The notes under the pieces are model-generated. The model was not told where the DNA came from. It ran no database searches and was given only the letters and a program-made list of their open reading frames with translations. From Meghimatium bilineatum (taxonomy: Eukaryota > Mollusca > Gastropoda > Stylommatophora > Philomycidae), in assembly GCA_034231615.1 (NCBI GenBank), contig CM067318.1, positions 36,737,382-36,801,381 of the forward strand: a DNA stretch of 64,000 bases, read 5' to 3'. Position 1 is the stretch's first letter. Each line of letters begins with the position of its first letter. Shown here piece after piece: positions 1 to 13,547 of this stretch. The translations under genes and the position numbers were made by a program.

Positions 1-66
1 TCATATTGAGCGTGGGATACACTCAGTTACAGGATACACTCAGTTACAGGATACACTCAGTTACAG
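1..66. repeat. short 17-bp tandem repeat, three copies
   Basis: Three head-to-tail copies of GGATACACTCAGTTACA lie at 15-31, 32-48 and 49-65. They match exactly, so the array is young or recently homogenised. Confidence 0.85.
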
Positions 67-865
67 CCGGATGTGTTTTCAAACTGGCACAGTCATAATT
101 AAGTTAGGATAAGTAATTGAATAGATTATTCATTTCGATCAGGTAGGCGAGAGTAGATTACGTCCAGGTACATCCAACACAGGAACAGCAATGGGATGTA
201 CACTTGGATATATTTGGCATTCTTCATTTTGAGAATGAGCGTTTTTTCTTAAACCTGACACCTGCTTGTTGTAATTAATTTGTTAGTTTTTTTCTTAGAA
301 CAACTTATATTCAATTACTTTTCAATTAGAAGAATGTGTCATTAAAAGCGGAATGTGATTAGAAGTTAGAGCAAGCAGTGTTTGTATGCAATTTTAAATA
401 AAGATACAGGTGCTAGTAAGAATATGTAAAAGTGTGAGTGGTCATCATGAAGTAGCAGTGCGGCACAGCCTCTCGTCCTGATTGTGTTGAGTCCGAGTCA
501 CGAGTGAAGCTGTTTGAAAATATTTTTTTTTAAACTTCCGAAGTAGTATGTAAAGTGGCGTGATTAGTTCTAGAACGGAGAAAGAAATAAACTCGAAAAC
601 AAGTATTCAAAATGCGTACGTTTAAAACTATCCTTTCCAGTTAGAGATAAATAAGAGAGACCATGTTAATAATTTATTATGCGAATTTAACAAATGCCTT
701 TTAAAAACCATCATCATTTTCTTCTGAGTTCCATTGTCTCCTGCATCAAATTTCAGTGTTCATTTCGTAGATAAAACCTGTCGATCGTATATAACAGTAG
801 AAAATCAAGTCATAAAACTTTGTTATGGTTTTCTCGCAATTTTGAGACACACTGCAGAAAAGAGT
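67..865. other. no gene recognised
   Basis: AT-rich sequence without a convincing exon, transposon end or tandem repeat. A 64-codon open frame from 734 runs into the first satellite units and has no family resemblance. Confidence 0.5.
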
Positions 866-3800
866 TCTGTCCCAGCAGGCGAAACATGTCTCTTCCAACA
901 TTCGAAGCTTGGTTCTCCCAGAAGTTGAAACTTGACTCTCCCAGCAGGTGAAACATGTCTCTTCCAATATTCGAAGCTTGGTTCTCCCAGAAGTTGAAAC
1001 TTGACTCTCCCAACAGTAGAAGCATGACTCTCCCAGCAGGCGAAACATGTCTCTTCCAACATTCGAAGCTTGGTTCTCCCAGAAGTTGAAACTTGACTCT
1101 CCCAACAGGTGAAACATGTCTCTTCCAACATTCGAAGCTTGGTTCTCCCAGAAGTTGAAACTTGACTCTCCCAGCAGGCGAAACATGTCTCTTCCAACAG
1201 TCGAAGCTTGGTTCTCCCAGAAGTTGAAACTTGACTCTCCCAACAGGTGAAACATGTCTCTTCCAACATTCGAAGCTTGGTTCTCCCAGAAGTTGAAACT
1301 TGACTCTCCCAACAGGTGAAACATGTCTCTTCCAACATTCGAAGCTTGGTTCTCCCACAAGTTGAAACTTGACTCTCCCAACAGTAGAGGCATGACTCTC
1401 CCAGCAGTCGAAACATGTCTCTTCCAACATTCGAAGCTTGGTTCTCCCAGAAGTTGAAACTTGACTCTCCCAACAGTAGAGGCATGACTCTCCCAGCAGG
1501 CGAAACATGTCTCTTCCAACAGTCGAAGCTTGGTTCTCCCAGAAGTTGAAACTTGACTCTCCCAACAGATGAAACATGTCTCTTCCAACATTCGAAGCTT
1601 GGTTCTCCCAGAAGTTGAAACTTGACTCTCCCAACAGTAGAGGCATGACTCTCCCAGCAGTCGAAACATGTCTCTTCCAACATTCGAAGCTTGGTTCTCC
1701 CAGAAGTTGAAACTTGACTCTCCCAACAGTAGAGGCATGACTCTCCCAGCAGGCGAAACATGTTTCTTCCAACATTCGAAGCTTGGTTCTCCCAGAAGTT
1801 GAAACTTGACTCTCCCAACAGTAGAAGCATGACTCTCCCAGCAGTCGAAACATGTCTCTTCCAACATTCGAAGCTTGGTTCTCCCAGAAGTTGAAACTTG
1901 ACTCTCCCAACAGTAGAGGCATGACTCTCCCAGCAGGCGAAACATGTCTCTTCCAACATTCGAAGCTTGGTTCTCCCAGAAGTTGAAACTTGACTCTCCC
2001 AACAGTAGAGGCATGACTCTCCCAGCAGGTGAAACATGTCTCTTCCAACATTCGAAGCTTGGTTCTCCCAGAAGTTGAAACTTGACTCTCCCAACAGTAG
2101 AAGCATGACTCTCCCAGCAGGTGAAACATGTCTCTTCCAACATTCGAAGCTTGGTTCTCCCACAAGTTGAAACTTGACTCTCCCAACAGTAGAAGCATGA
2201 CTCTCCCAGCAGGTGAAACATGTCTCTTCCAACATTCGAAGCTTGGTTCTCCCAGAAGTTGAAACTTGACTCTCCCAACAGTAGAGGCATGACTCTCCCA
2301 GCAGGCGAAACATGTCTCTTCCAACATTCGAAGCTTGGTTCTCCCAGAAGTTGAAACTTGACTCTCCCAACAGTAGAAGCATGACTCTCCCAGCAGGCGA
2401 AACATGTCTCTTCCAACATTCGAAGCTTGGTTCTCCCAGAAGTTGAAACTTGACTCTCCCAACAGTAGAAGCATGACTCTCCCAGCAGTCGAAACATGTC
2501 TCTTCCAACATTCGAAGCTTGGTTCTCCCAGAAGTTGAAACTTGACTCTCCCAACAGTAGAGGCATGACTCTCCCAGCAGGCGAAACATGTCTCTTCCAA
2601 CATTCGAAGCTTGGTTCTCCCAGAAGTTGAAACTTGACTCTCCCAACAGTAGAAACATGACTCTCCCAGCAGGCGAAACATGTCTCTTCCAACATTCGAA
2701 GCTTGGTTCTCCCAGAAGTTGAAACTTGACTCTCCCAACAGTAGAGGCATGACTCTCCCAGCAGGCGAAACATGTCTCTTCCAACATTCGAAGCTTGGTT
2801 CTCCCAGAAGTTGAAACTTGACTCTCCCAACAGTAGAGGCATGACTCTCCCAGCAGGTGAAACATGTCTCTTCCAACATTCGAAGCTTGGTTCTCCCAGA
2901 AGTTGAAACTTGACTCTCCCAACAGTAGAAGCATGACTCTCCCAGCAGGTGAAACATGTCTCTTCCAACATTCGAAGCTTGGTTCTCCCACAAGTTGAAA
3001 CTTGACTCTCCCAACAGTAGAAGCATGACTCTCCCAGCAGGTGAAACATGTCTCTTCCAACATTCGAAGCTTGGTTCTCCCAGAAGTTGAAACTTGACTC
3101 TCCCAACAGTAGAGGCATGACTCTCCCAGCAGGCGAAACATGTCTCTTCCAACATTCGAAGCTTGGTTCTCCCAGAAGTTGAAACTTGACTCTCCCAACA
3201 GTAGAAGCATGACTCTCCCAGCAGGCGAAACATGTCTCTTCCAACATTCGAAGCTTGGTTCTCCCAGAAGTTGAAACTTGACTCTCCCAACAGTAGAAGC
3301 ATGACTCTCCCAGCAGTCGAAACATGTCTCTTCCAACATTCGAAGCTTGGTTCTCCCAGAAGTTGAAACTTGACTCTCCCAACAGTAGAGGCATGACTCT
3401 CCCAGCAGGCGAAACATGTCTCTTCCAACATTCGAAGCTTGGTTCTCCCAGAAGTTGAAACTTGACTCTCCCAACAGTAGAAACATGACTCTCCCAGCAG
3501 GCGAAACATGTCTCTTCCAACATTCGAAGCTTGGTTCTCCCAGAAGTTGAAACTTGACTCTCCCAACAGTAGAGGCATGACTCTCGCAGCAGGTGAAACA
3601 TGTCTCTTCCAACATTCGAAGCTTGGTTCTCCCAGAAGTTGAAACTTGACTCTCCCAACAGTAGAAGCATGACTCTCCCAGCAGGTGAAACATGTCTCTT
3701 CCAACATTCGAAGCTTGGTTCTCCCACAAGTTGAAACTTGACTCTCCCAACAGTAGAAGCATGACTCTCCCAGCAGGCGAAACATGGCTCTTCCAACATT

Positions 3801-5841
3801 CGAAGCTTGGTTCTCCCACAAGTTGAAACTTGACTCTCCCAACAGGTGAAACATGTCTCTTCCAACATTCGAAGCTTGGTTCTCCCAGAAGTTGAAACTT
3901 GACTCTCCCAGCAGGCGAAACATGTCTCTTCCAACAGTCGAAGCTTGGTTCTCCCAGAAGTTGAAACTTGACTCTCCCAACAGGTGAAACATGTCTCTTC
4001 CAACATTCGAAGCTTGGTTCTCCCAGAAGTTGAAACTTGACTCTCCCAACAGGTGAAACATGTCTCTTCCAACATTCGAAGCTTGGTTCTCCCACAAGTT
4101 GAAACTTGACTCTCCCAACAGTAGAGGCATGACTCTCCCAGCAGTCGAAACATGTCTCTTCCAACATTCGAAGCTTGGTTCTCCCAGAAGTTGAAACTTG
4201 ACTCTCCCAACAGTAGAGGCATGACTCTCCCAGCAGGCGAAACATGTCTCTTCCAACAGTCGAAGCTTGGTTCTCCCAGAAGTTGAAACTTGACTCTCCC
4301 AACAGATGAAACATGTCTCTTCCAACATTCGAAGCTTGGTTCTCCCAGAAGTTGAAACTTGACTCTCCCAACAGTAGAGGCATGACTCTCCCAGCAGTCG
4401 AAACATGTCTCTTCCAACATTCGAAGCTTGGTTCTCCCAGAAGTTGAAACTTGACTCTCCCAACAGTAGAGGCATGACTCTCCCAGCAGGCGAAACATGT
4501 TTCTTCCAACATTCGAAGCTTGGTTCTCCCAGAAGTTGAAACTTGACTCTCCCAACAGTAGAAGCATGACTCTCCCAGCAGTCGAAACATGTCTCTTCCA
4601 ACATTCGAAGCTTGGTTCTCCCAGAAGTTGAAACTTGACTCTCCCAACAGTAGAGGCATGACTCTCCCAGCAGGCGAAACATGTCTCTTCCAACATTCGA
4701 AGCTTGGTTCTCCCAGAAGTTGAAACTTGACTCTCCCAACAGTAGAGGCATGACTCTCCCAGCAGGTGAAACATGTCTCTTCCAACATTCGAAGCTTGGT
4801 TCTCCCAGAAGTTGAAACTTGACTCTCCCAACAGTAGAAGCATGACTCTCCCAGCAGGTGAAACATGTCTCTTCCAACATTCGAAGCTTGGTTCTCCCAC
4901 AAGTTGAAACTTGACTCTCCCAACAGTAGAAGCATGACTCTCCCAGCAGGTGAAACATGTCTCTTCCAACATTCGAAGCTTGGTTCTCCCAGAAGTTGAA
5001 ACTTGACTCTCCCAACAGTAGAGGCATGACTCTCCCAGCAGGCGAAACATGTCTCTTCCAACATTCGAAGCTTGGTTCTCCCAGAAGTTGAAACTTGACT
5101 CTCCCAACAGTAGAAGCATGACTCTCCCAGCAGGCGAAACATGTCTCTTCCAACATTCGAAGCTTGGTTCTCCCAGAAGTTGAAACTTGACTCTCCCAAC
5201 AGTAGAAGCATGACTCTCCCAGCAGTCGAAACATGTCTCTTCCAACATTCGAAGCTTGGTTCTCCCAGAAGTTGAAACTTGACTCTCCCAACAGTAGAGG
5301 CATGACTCTCCCAGCAGGCGAAACATGTCTCTTCCAACATTCGAAGCTTGGTTCTCCCAGAAGTTGAAACTTGACTCTCCCAACAGTAGAAACATGACTC
5401 TCCCAGCAGGCGAAACATGTCTCTTCCAACATTCGAAGCTTGGTTCTCCCAGAAGTTGAAACTTGACTCTCCCAACAGTAGAGGCATGACTCTCGCAGCA
5501 GGTGAAACATGTCTCTTCCAACATTCGAAGCTTGGTTCTCCCAGAAGTTGAAACTTGACTCTCCCAACAGTAGAAGCATGACTCTCCCAGCAGGTGAAAC
5601 ATGTCTCTTCCAACATTCGAAGCTTGGTTCTCCCACAAGTTGAAACTTGACTCTCCCAACAGTAGAAGCATGACTCTCCCAGCAGGCGAAACATGGCTCT
5701 TCCAACATTCGAAGCTTGGTTCTCCCACAAGTTGAAACTTGACTCTCCCAACAGTAGAAGCATGACTCTCCCAGCTGTCGAAACATGGCTCTCCAGCAAT
5801 CGAAGCATGACTCTCTAGCAATCGAAACATGGCTCTCCAGC
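866..5841. repeat. 5-kb satellite: 23-bp monomers in 92-bp tetramers
   Basis: About 54 units. Four related 23-bp monomers make a 92-bp higher-order unit; on the plus strand they start GAAACATGTCTCTTCC, GAAGCTTGGTTCTCCC, GAAACTTGACTCTCCC and GAGGCATGACTCTCCC. Some units lack one monomer and are 69 bp. The right edge (about 5776-5841) falls back to plain 22-bp monomers (CGAAACATGGCTCTCCAGCA), as at the edges of other higher-order satellites. Marker variants recur at an offset of 2737 bp (for example near 1501 and 4238, and 1761 and 4498), equal to 29 tetramers plus one trimer, so about half the array is a recent block duplication. The minus strand is free of stops in all three frames; this is treated as a by-product of the repeat, not as a gene. 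Confidence 0.95.
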
Positions 5842-6375
5842 ATAATTCATCACAACGAGATCATTGGTTGGAGTAACTCCACATCCATCCTCCCTAGTTC
5901 AATCTTGCGACATACTTAGAAAGTAGCAGTGTTACTATTCTTTGTTCCCATGTCGTGACATAGTAACATCCTGGAGGTGATGAAATGTCGGATGTCAGTA
6001 AAACCCAGGAGTTGCTCAAATGTCGTGGGTCAGTAACACCCTGGAGGTGATGAAATTATTGAGTAACTGATGTGTACATACTTCCTTTACTTCCGTGTGA
6101 TTTTGACATACTTGACTACTTTTAATTCTCGTGTACTTAATGATGACGTTTGTTACAGCTAGGATAAACTGGGGGACTTAAACGACAAGGGGACTACACA
6201 ATGCTATGACGTGAAGATGGTACTTTCCCCTGAAATATCGACACAGTTTTTACATGACAAGCAGAAATAAATTATTTTTCCAAAATGTAGATTTGTTTGG
6301 GGGGGGGGGGTAATTTATTAATAAATTTTAGTATTTTTCAATATAATTTTTACATATTCATGTAAGCAGGAGTAT
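5842..6375. other. no gene; minor repeats and a G run
   Basis: Two or three loose copies of a roughly 42-bp phrase (TCAGTAACACCCTGGAGGTG) lie around 5947-6056, and twelve consecutive G at 6299-6310. Nothing else recognised. Confidence 0.5.
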
Positions 6376-6942
6376 ATGATGTTAACATTGAACATTGAAG
6401 GGAAAACCAGTAAAGAGATACAAAATAGATGCAACAAAACATACCAGATCCTAGGACAGATAACACGTTTTTTCAAGAACTTAAATGTAAATATAGACAC
6501 TAAAGTTGCATTATACAAGACTATTATTATTACATCACTATGCTACCAATGCCAAACCTGGACAATGACAGCACAAGACAAAAGAAAAATAGTGTCAACA
6601 AAAAAAAGACATGTCTACGAAGAATACTCGGAGTGTCATTAAGAGATAGAATTAGAAACGATAACATCAGACAGATAACCAAAATAATACCAGTATTGGA
6701 ACACATCAAAAGACAACAGATCAAGTGGTTTTCACACGCTTCCAGACTACCGACATGTAGCATGGCACAAATGGCCATGACACATAGACATACCGGTTAT
6801 AAAGCCGGAGGCAGCCATGTAAAAGATGGATCACAGAAATCAAAGAAGCCACAGGAACAAGCTTACAAACAGCGCACAAGAAGGCCATCTCCAGAGAACT
6901 CTTCCACTCCTGACGCTGCAAGGCAAACAAGGGAAACAGCGT

Positions 6943-6948
<6 letters not shown>
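6376..6948 (+). mobile_element. LINE fragment, C-terminal part of reverse transcriptase ORF
   Basis: A 5'-truncated non-LTR retrotransposon. The first frame (6376-6642) reads KEIQNRCNKTYQILGQI, then LYKTIIITSLCYQCQTWT, the region after the RT catalytic core in the YLGS...YGCEAW type of LINE. A frameshift near 6600 moves the rest to another frame (6540-6950): RRILGVSLRDRIRNDNIRQ and [15 protein letters not shown], the conserved C-terminal part. The LCYQCQTW motif recurs in the LINE pieces at 19.8-20.2 kb and 27.8-28.4 kb, so these are one family. The 3' end runs straight into the GATA array. The RT core and endonuclease are absent, so the copy is dead. Confidence 0.85.
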
Positions 6949-8301
<1,353 letters not shown>

Positions 8302-9782
8302 TTGATGTGGCTCAGAGAAGAACAAGCGGGCTTCAGACCTAACCACTCAACAATAGATCACATCTACACTTTAAGAACAATAATAGAAGAATCCACAGAA
8401 AGACAATCAAAACTCATGATCAATTTTGTAGATTTCCAGAAGGCTTTCGATAGTCTTCACAGACCATCTCTCTGGGAAATTCTTACGCTTTACGGCATCC
8501 CGACGAAATACATCAATATCATAAAAGCTTTTCACTCCGATATGGCTTGTTGTGTAAGAACAGAAAGTGGTTTTTCCAGTTGGTTCCCAGTGACAACGGG
8601 AGTAAAACATTCATTCATTCATTTTCCTTTTGCGCTGAAGTTAGCGCATAGGGCAGAGGTCAGATCTCTTCAATTCTGTCTGTTCAAAGCTATTCTGTGC
8701 AGTTCTTGAATAGTATGAATATTGTTTGAATGGAAAAAAAAATTGGAATGAACTGACTTCTGTTACACAAATATGTCTGGACTTTACGATAGTTAGTTGA
8801 TTAATCCAACGATCGACGGAATGACCCAGACTTGATTAGAGAAACGCCCTCCATCAACGGACGTCACTACCGGAAGTCGAGTAAAACAAGGATGTGTTTT
8901 ATTCCCAATACTGTTTTGCATCGCGATTCGACTGGGTGATGAGGAAATGCACAGACCAAAAACAACTAGGAATCAAATGGGTAAACAACAAGACCGTAAT
9001 GACATTCAGACCTTCGCATATGATATTGCTCTACTGAGTTCAACACACCAAGATCTCCAAGAAAAAAACATAAATACTCAAATTTACAGATAGGCCTTCA
9101 AATAAACACACATAAAACGAAAATCATGAACTTTACCGGTCTGACAGAATCAATTAAACTAGATGATAATATACTAGACAACGTTTCAAACTTCGTATAT
9201 TTGGGAAGCAAGATAACAGCAGACGGGGATAACAACTCAGAAATCAAGACTCGAATCGTTCTCGCTTCCAACGCCTTTAACAAACTCTCAAACATCTGGA
9301 GATCGAAGATCACAAGTAAACACATCAAACTGCGACTATCCAAAGCAAGTGTGACCCCATCAATGACATATGGATGTAAAAGTTGGAAATCTACCGCAAT
9401 AATGGATAAGAAGTTAGTTGCCTTCGAGAATAGATGCTTCAGAAAAATCACAAATACTAATTTCAAATCAAACGACATAGTAAGAGAGGAGACAAAACAA
9501 GAATATTTGACGAACATCTTCAAAAAACGCCGCTGGACATACATCAGCCACACACTTTTTAATTAAGGAAGGCAGAATTCCATGATAAGCCTTCATGTGG
9601 ACACCAGATGGGAAAGAAAACAGGGAAGACCAAAAACAGCGCTCAGAAGAACATTTATGAATGAATTAAAATCAACAGGCATAAATGCACAAAACCTGCA
9701 GTCCTTGACAACTGCACGACATGCATGGAGAACTATAACATCCGCTCTATGTGCCAAACTTGGCAAAAGAGGATCTGACTGA
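8302..9782 (+). mobile_element. LINE reverse transcriptase remnant, split by about 240 bp
   Basis: Segment 8302-8606 reads EEQAGFRPNHSTIDHIYTLR and FVDFQKAFDSLHRPSLWEIL, the RT fingers and first catalytic Asp. Segment about 8858-9782 reads VKQGCVLFPILF, then the catalytic box at 9013-9024 as FAYD instead of FADD, then NFVYLGSKITADGD, SMTYGCKSWKS and KQGRPKTALRRTF, ending in a natural stop at 9782. The two pieces are separated by 8607-8850, which starts with a CATT run, and the junction text differs (VTTGVK against VTTGSRVKQG), so this may be one interrupted copy or two neighbouring copies. Frameshifts and the altered catalytic box mark it as dead. The endonuclease is missing. Confidence 0.88.
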
Positions 9783-10454
9783 CTGTGTTTTGTGTTTTGT
9801 TCTTGATAAAGTCCTTCTAGTCGGAACGTTGAATTTATTATCTTTATTAATTCTTAAAATTGTATTCTTTTATTTTCACTTGCTGATGCAATACTACTAC
9901 AATATTTCTCTGGCATATTTGATTTCTTATAATAATTATATGAAGTTTCCGTCCATGTGTATTGTGGTAATTTTTTTAATGCTCTCGTGATAAAATTAGA
10001 TATATTAGGGGGAGACAATCCAAAGCGTCTTGTTCACTCCAGGACTTAAATAATCAAGTTTCTAAAAGCACTTCCTCGTGGTGCACCCTTAAAGCAGACT
10101 GTTTGAAATCTCGTTGAAAATTTCATCAGAATCTGGCTAACGTTTCCTGGATCGTGTCTAGGAAGTGCAAAGATGGAATGAGAATTATATTTCAAAAACA
10201 TTAAAAATATATCTTTGAATATCACCTCACGGCCCCCCATAACCAAACCTTGTCGCAGCATGACGTAAGAGAACGGCTGATCTGAATTGCCGAGTTGCCA
10301 TGTTGGAAAGCTCACGAAGTCGAGAATAGTGAACTAGTCTTCGAAGAATTAATGATATTCTATTCAGCACATACAACAATAAGCAAATGGGACTAGACTT
10401 CTATTTAAGGGTGAAAAAATGCGACTATTTTATTCAGGAATGTCGTCGGATGCG
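9783..10454. other. no gene recognised
   Basis: AT-rich sequence. An 89-codon minus-strand frame at 10046-10315 has no family resemblance. Confidence 0.45.
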
Positions 10455-11106
10455 ACTAATGAAAGTTTAGAATATCTTGTATCAAACTAATGAAAGTTTA
10501 GAATATCTTGTATCAAACTAATGAAAGTTTAGAATATCTTGTATCAAACTAATGAAAGTTTAGAATATCTTGTATCAAACTAATGAAAGTTTAGCATATA
10601 TTGTATCAAACTAATGAAAGTTTAGCATATATTGTATCAAACTAATGAAAGTTTAGCATATATTGTATCAAACTAATGAAAGTTTAGAATATCTTGTATC
10701 AAACTAATGAAAGTTTAGAATATCTTGTATCAAACTAATGAAAGTTTAGCATATCTTATATCAAACTAATGAAAGTTTAGCATATATTGTATCAAACTAA
10801 TGAAAGTTTAGCATATCTTATATCAAACTAATGAAAGTTTAGCATATATTGTATCAAACTAATGAAAGTTTAGCATATCTTGTATCAAACTAATGAAAGT
10901 TTAGCATATCTTATATCAAACTAATGAAAGTTTAGCATATATTGTATCAAACTAATGAAAGTTTAGCATATCTTGTATCAAACTAATGAAAGTTTAGCAT
11001 ATCTTGTATCAAACTAATGAAAGTTTAGCATATCTTGTATCAAACTAATGAAAGTTTAGCATGTCTTGTAACAAACTAATGAAAGTTTAGCCTGTCTTGT
11101 AACAAA
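10455..11106. repeat. 31-bp minisatellite, about 21 copies
   Basis: Unit AAACTAATGAAAGTTTAGCA followed by TATCTTGTATC. Sub-variants (GAATATCTTG, GCATATATTG, GCATATCTTATA) come in runs, which shows local homogenisation. There are no spacers, so it is not a CRISPR array. Confidence 0.95.
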
Positions 11107-11159
11107 CTCTTACTTTTGTCTTCTATCAAATACTGCTCATTGATGAGATGCATGCCAGC

Positions 11160-11440
11160 AAATATTGCACTTGTGTCCTTTTGTGGCAGACCTTTAGATG
11201 CGGGGAATGATAGGTCTGCCATCACAGCAGATGGGTTACAGATTTGACAGAAGGATAATCAACTGGTTGGCCAAGGGTAGTATACTATACTCCTGGCAGG
11301 ACGTGATGATCCTGCGATACTGCTGCACTGGAATGCCTTCTTTGGGGACAAAATATGCGTTCATAAATCCGTCTAAGACAACAATGACTTTCAGACAACA
11401 AACTGACACAAGTTCGGTTGTCACCTCTTTTGCTCACTGA
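11160..11440 (+). repeat. dispersed repeat, copy A
   Basis: Aligns by eye over about 270 bp with 27478-27730: shared CTTTTGTGGCAGAC, GGGAATG, GACAGGA/GGCAGGACGTGATGATCCTG, ATAAATCC and ACAACAATG/ACAACCATG blocks. It matches no family I can name. Copies lie in the same orientation. Confidence 0.6.
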
Positions 11441-11790
11441 GAAAGATCTGTGCTCGGTTATCAACTCGATTACTGAGGATGTGCTTTCGTCTTTAAAAAA
11501 CTATGAGCTGTCAAGACCTACTTGCCGCCAATTGGAATATTTACAACAACTATTCAGCCATAGGGAACCATAACAAATACAAATGTATGTGTGAACTTAC
11601 ATGCAGTAATTATGATTATATAAATATATTGTAGTCAGTACGTGACAGGAAAATGAATAGAAAAGAGAAAATGATCATGAAAGGTGCAGCTTCACCTGTA
11701 TAATTGAAACAGACGACCACAAATAACGCTATCAGAACAGTTGTATTTTATTTCGGTGGGGAATATATATTTAGTAGTTGCACAAACGTA
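11441..11790. other. no gene recognised
   Basis: AT-rich sequence with no exon or repeat that I can support. Confidence 0.4.
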
Positions 11791-11868
11791 CGACGTGGCT
11801 AGTGGTCGGGATATTTGCCTTTAGTACCTGAGGTAGCGTGTTCGACATTGAGCAACAAATCCATTTCT
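11791..11868 (+). repeat. tRNA-like SINE head, degenerate
   Basis: GTGGCTAGTGGTCGGG resembles a pol III A box and GCGTGTTCGACATTGAGC a B box, spaced as in a tRNA. There is no foldable acceptor stem, so it is read as a SINE head rather than a tRNA gene. Confidence 0.45.
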
Positions 11869-11923
11869 ACAAAAGTATTTTTAAGAGGTCCCGGTGAATT
11901 ATAGTTTCAGCTACGAAATTAGT

Positions 11924-12302
11924 GCTCTGAACCCTACTCCCAACAAGCAGTTCTCTTATTCCTACTCAAGGCAGGCAGTATTCGAATCTCTACTCCCGCA
12001 TGATAATTCCCTGATCCCTACTCCCAGTCAGTCAGTTTTCTTATCCCTACTCCGAGGCAGTCCGTTTTCTGATCCCTACTCCTGGCAGGCAGTGCTGTGA
12101 TCCCTACTCCCGGCATGCAGTGCTGTGATCCCTACTCCGGGTCAGTCAGTTTTCTGATCCCTACTCCCGGCAGGCAGTGCTGTGATCCCTACTCCCAGTC
12201 AGTCAGTTTTCTGATCCCTACTCCCGACAGACAGTGCTCTGATCCCTACTCCAAATAGGTAGTTCTCTTATCACTATTCTAGACAGACAGACAGTGCTCT
12301 GG
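11924..12302. repeat. 28-32 bp minisatellite, about 13 copies
   Basis: Units built on TGATCCCTACTCCC followed by GGCAGGCAGTGCTG or AGTCAGTCAGTTTTC. Two variant types alternate, and the copies are more diverged than in most arrays of this window. Confidence 0.88.
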
Positions 12303-13547
12303 TCTGACGAGAGAGAAGGAGTACATATAGGGTAAAACAGAGTATGATAGTCGTATAGTCAATCCCTTGAGCCCAGTTTTTGGTTATACGTTCTCAAGTT
12401 TTACTTGTTTACTCTGAATTAAACGGTAGACTGTTAATGTTACATGTTTTCAAGTTGAGCTATTTACTCTGAACTATACGGTATAATGTTAATGTTACAA
12501 GTTTTCACAGACAGTTGTAACTATAATTATTTGTAACTGCAGCGTCATCATTTGAGAATGTAATTTTTATGAGAATGTAATTTTTTTTTGTTTTTTTTTT
12601 CTTTCCCGTTTAGTACAAAGTTTTAGTGAAGTTCTAACTAACTCTAGATCAAACATGGAGACATTAAACTAGGACTGCTGAAATATTGACAGATACGATT
12701 GATCTTGCTTGTGTAGTTGCAGCACATTTGATTACACAAGATCAACGCGAATTATATGAGATTTGTCTCTAAGATGATTGCATGTCTCCGTGCTTGCTTA
12801 AATCAAAGCGAGGGATGAAGCGTATGTCTGCATGGTTATTTAGGCGGTGCATTCTTACATTTTTAACCGTACATTTAAAAAAGTGCATTTATTATACAGC
12901 GGGCATCTGTTCTGGGGATGTCCATACATTAAGTCAACACGGATTAAGCTATAATACTTCAGAGCAGCAGGAACGTAAATACGTTTTCAGTAATTTGTCA
13001 GTGGTTACCTTAGAAAAAAGGACATATTTTCGTGGGCAATTGTGTCGTTTTTTTTATATTTCGATGACTTTTACTAGGAAAAAAACAATTTGAGGTTGAA
13101 CCCGCTTTTTGACGCTCCCTAGTACTAAATAACATGTTCTTATGTCATGGAGGAGGAGGAGGGGTTTAAATATCCCAACACCCCCTACTTACTGGCTTGT
13201 CTTTGATGACGTGGTGGCAGGACTACCTGAACCACAAACTTCAATATTGTTTATGGTCACAGCTCTGATGTAACTAACTTCGACAAGCGTGGACGGTCTA
13301 ATAGAGCGTAACTTGTAATTTCTGTTTACAAGTATCACCCAGCACACGTTGTGATTCTAAATTTTCTAGTTCACAGTTAATATCTACACAGCAAGTTCAG
13401 TTTTCTTGTTAAATGCTATATTTGAAATTTCTTCAAGACAACTTTCTGCAGACGTATGTCTTTGTGGTGCCAGTGCTCCATCTTTAACATACTAAATGTA
13501 CTGGAGTCTTGCAAAATATGTTCCTCGCCGTCAATGATGCCTGTCCG
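12303..13547. other. no gene recognised
   Basis: Contains a T-rich run near 12586-12600 and a partial duplication near 12365-12500 (GTTTACTCTGAATTAAACGG against ATTTACTCTGAACTATACGG). A 103-codon frame at 12782-13093 is Cys- and Lys-rich with no recognisable domain. Confidence 0.45.

Noticed and set aside
746-5843. Three minus-strand frames of 1661-1694 codons as giant repeat proteins
   Set aside because: They overlap fully in all three frames and are generated by a stop-free 23-bp monomer. No promoter, exon structure or non-repeat domain supports a gene.
10455-11106. Possible CRISPR array
   Set aside because: Units follow each other with no spacers, and the host is clearly eukaryotic. The same holds for the other tandem arrays.
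12782-13093. 103-codon open frame as a small gene
   Set aside because: No domain, no repeat relation and no splice or promoter context; such lengths arise by chance.
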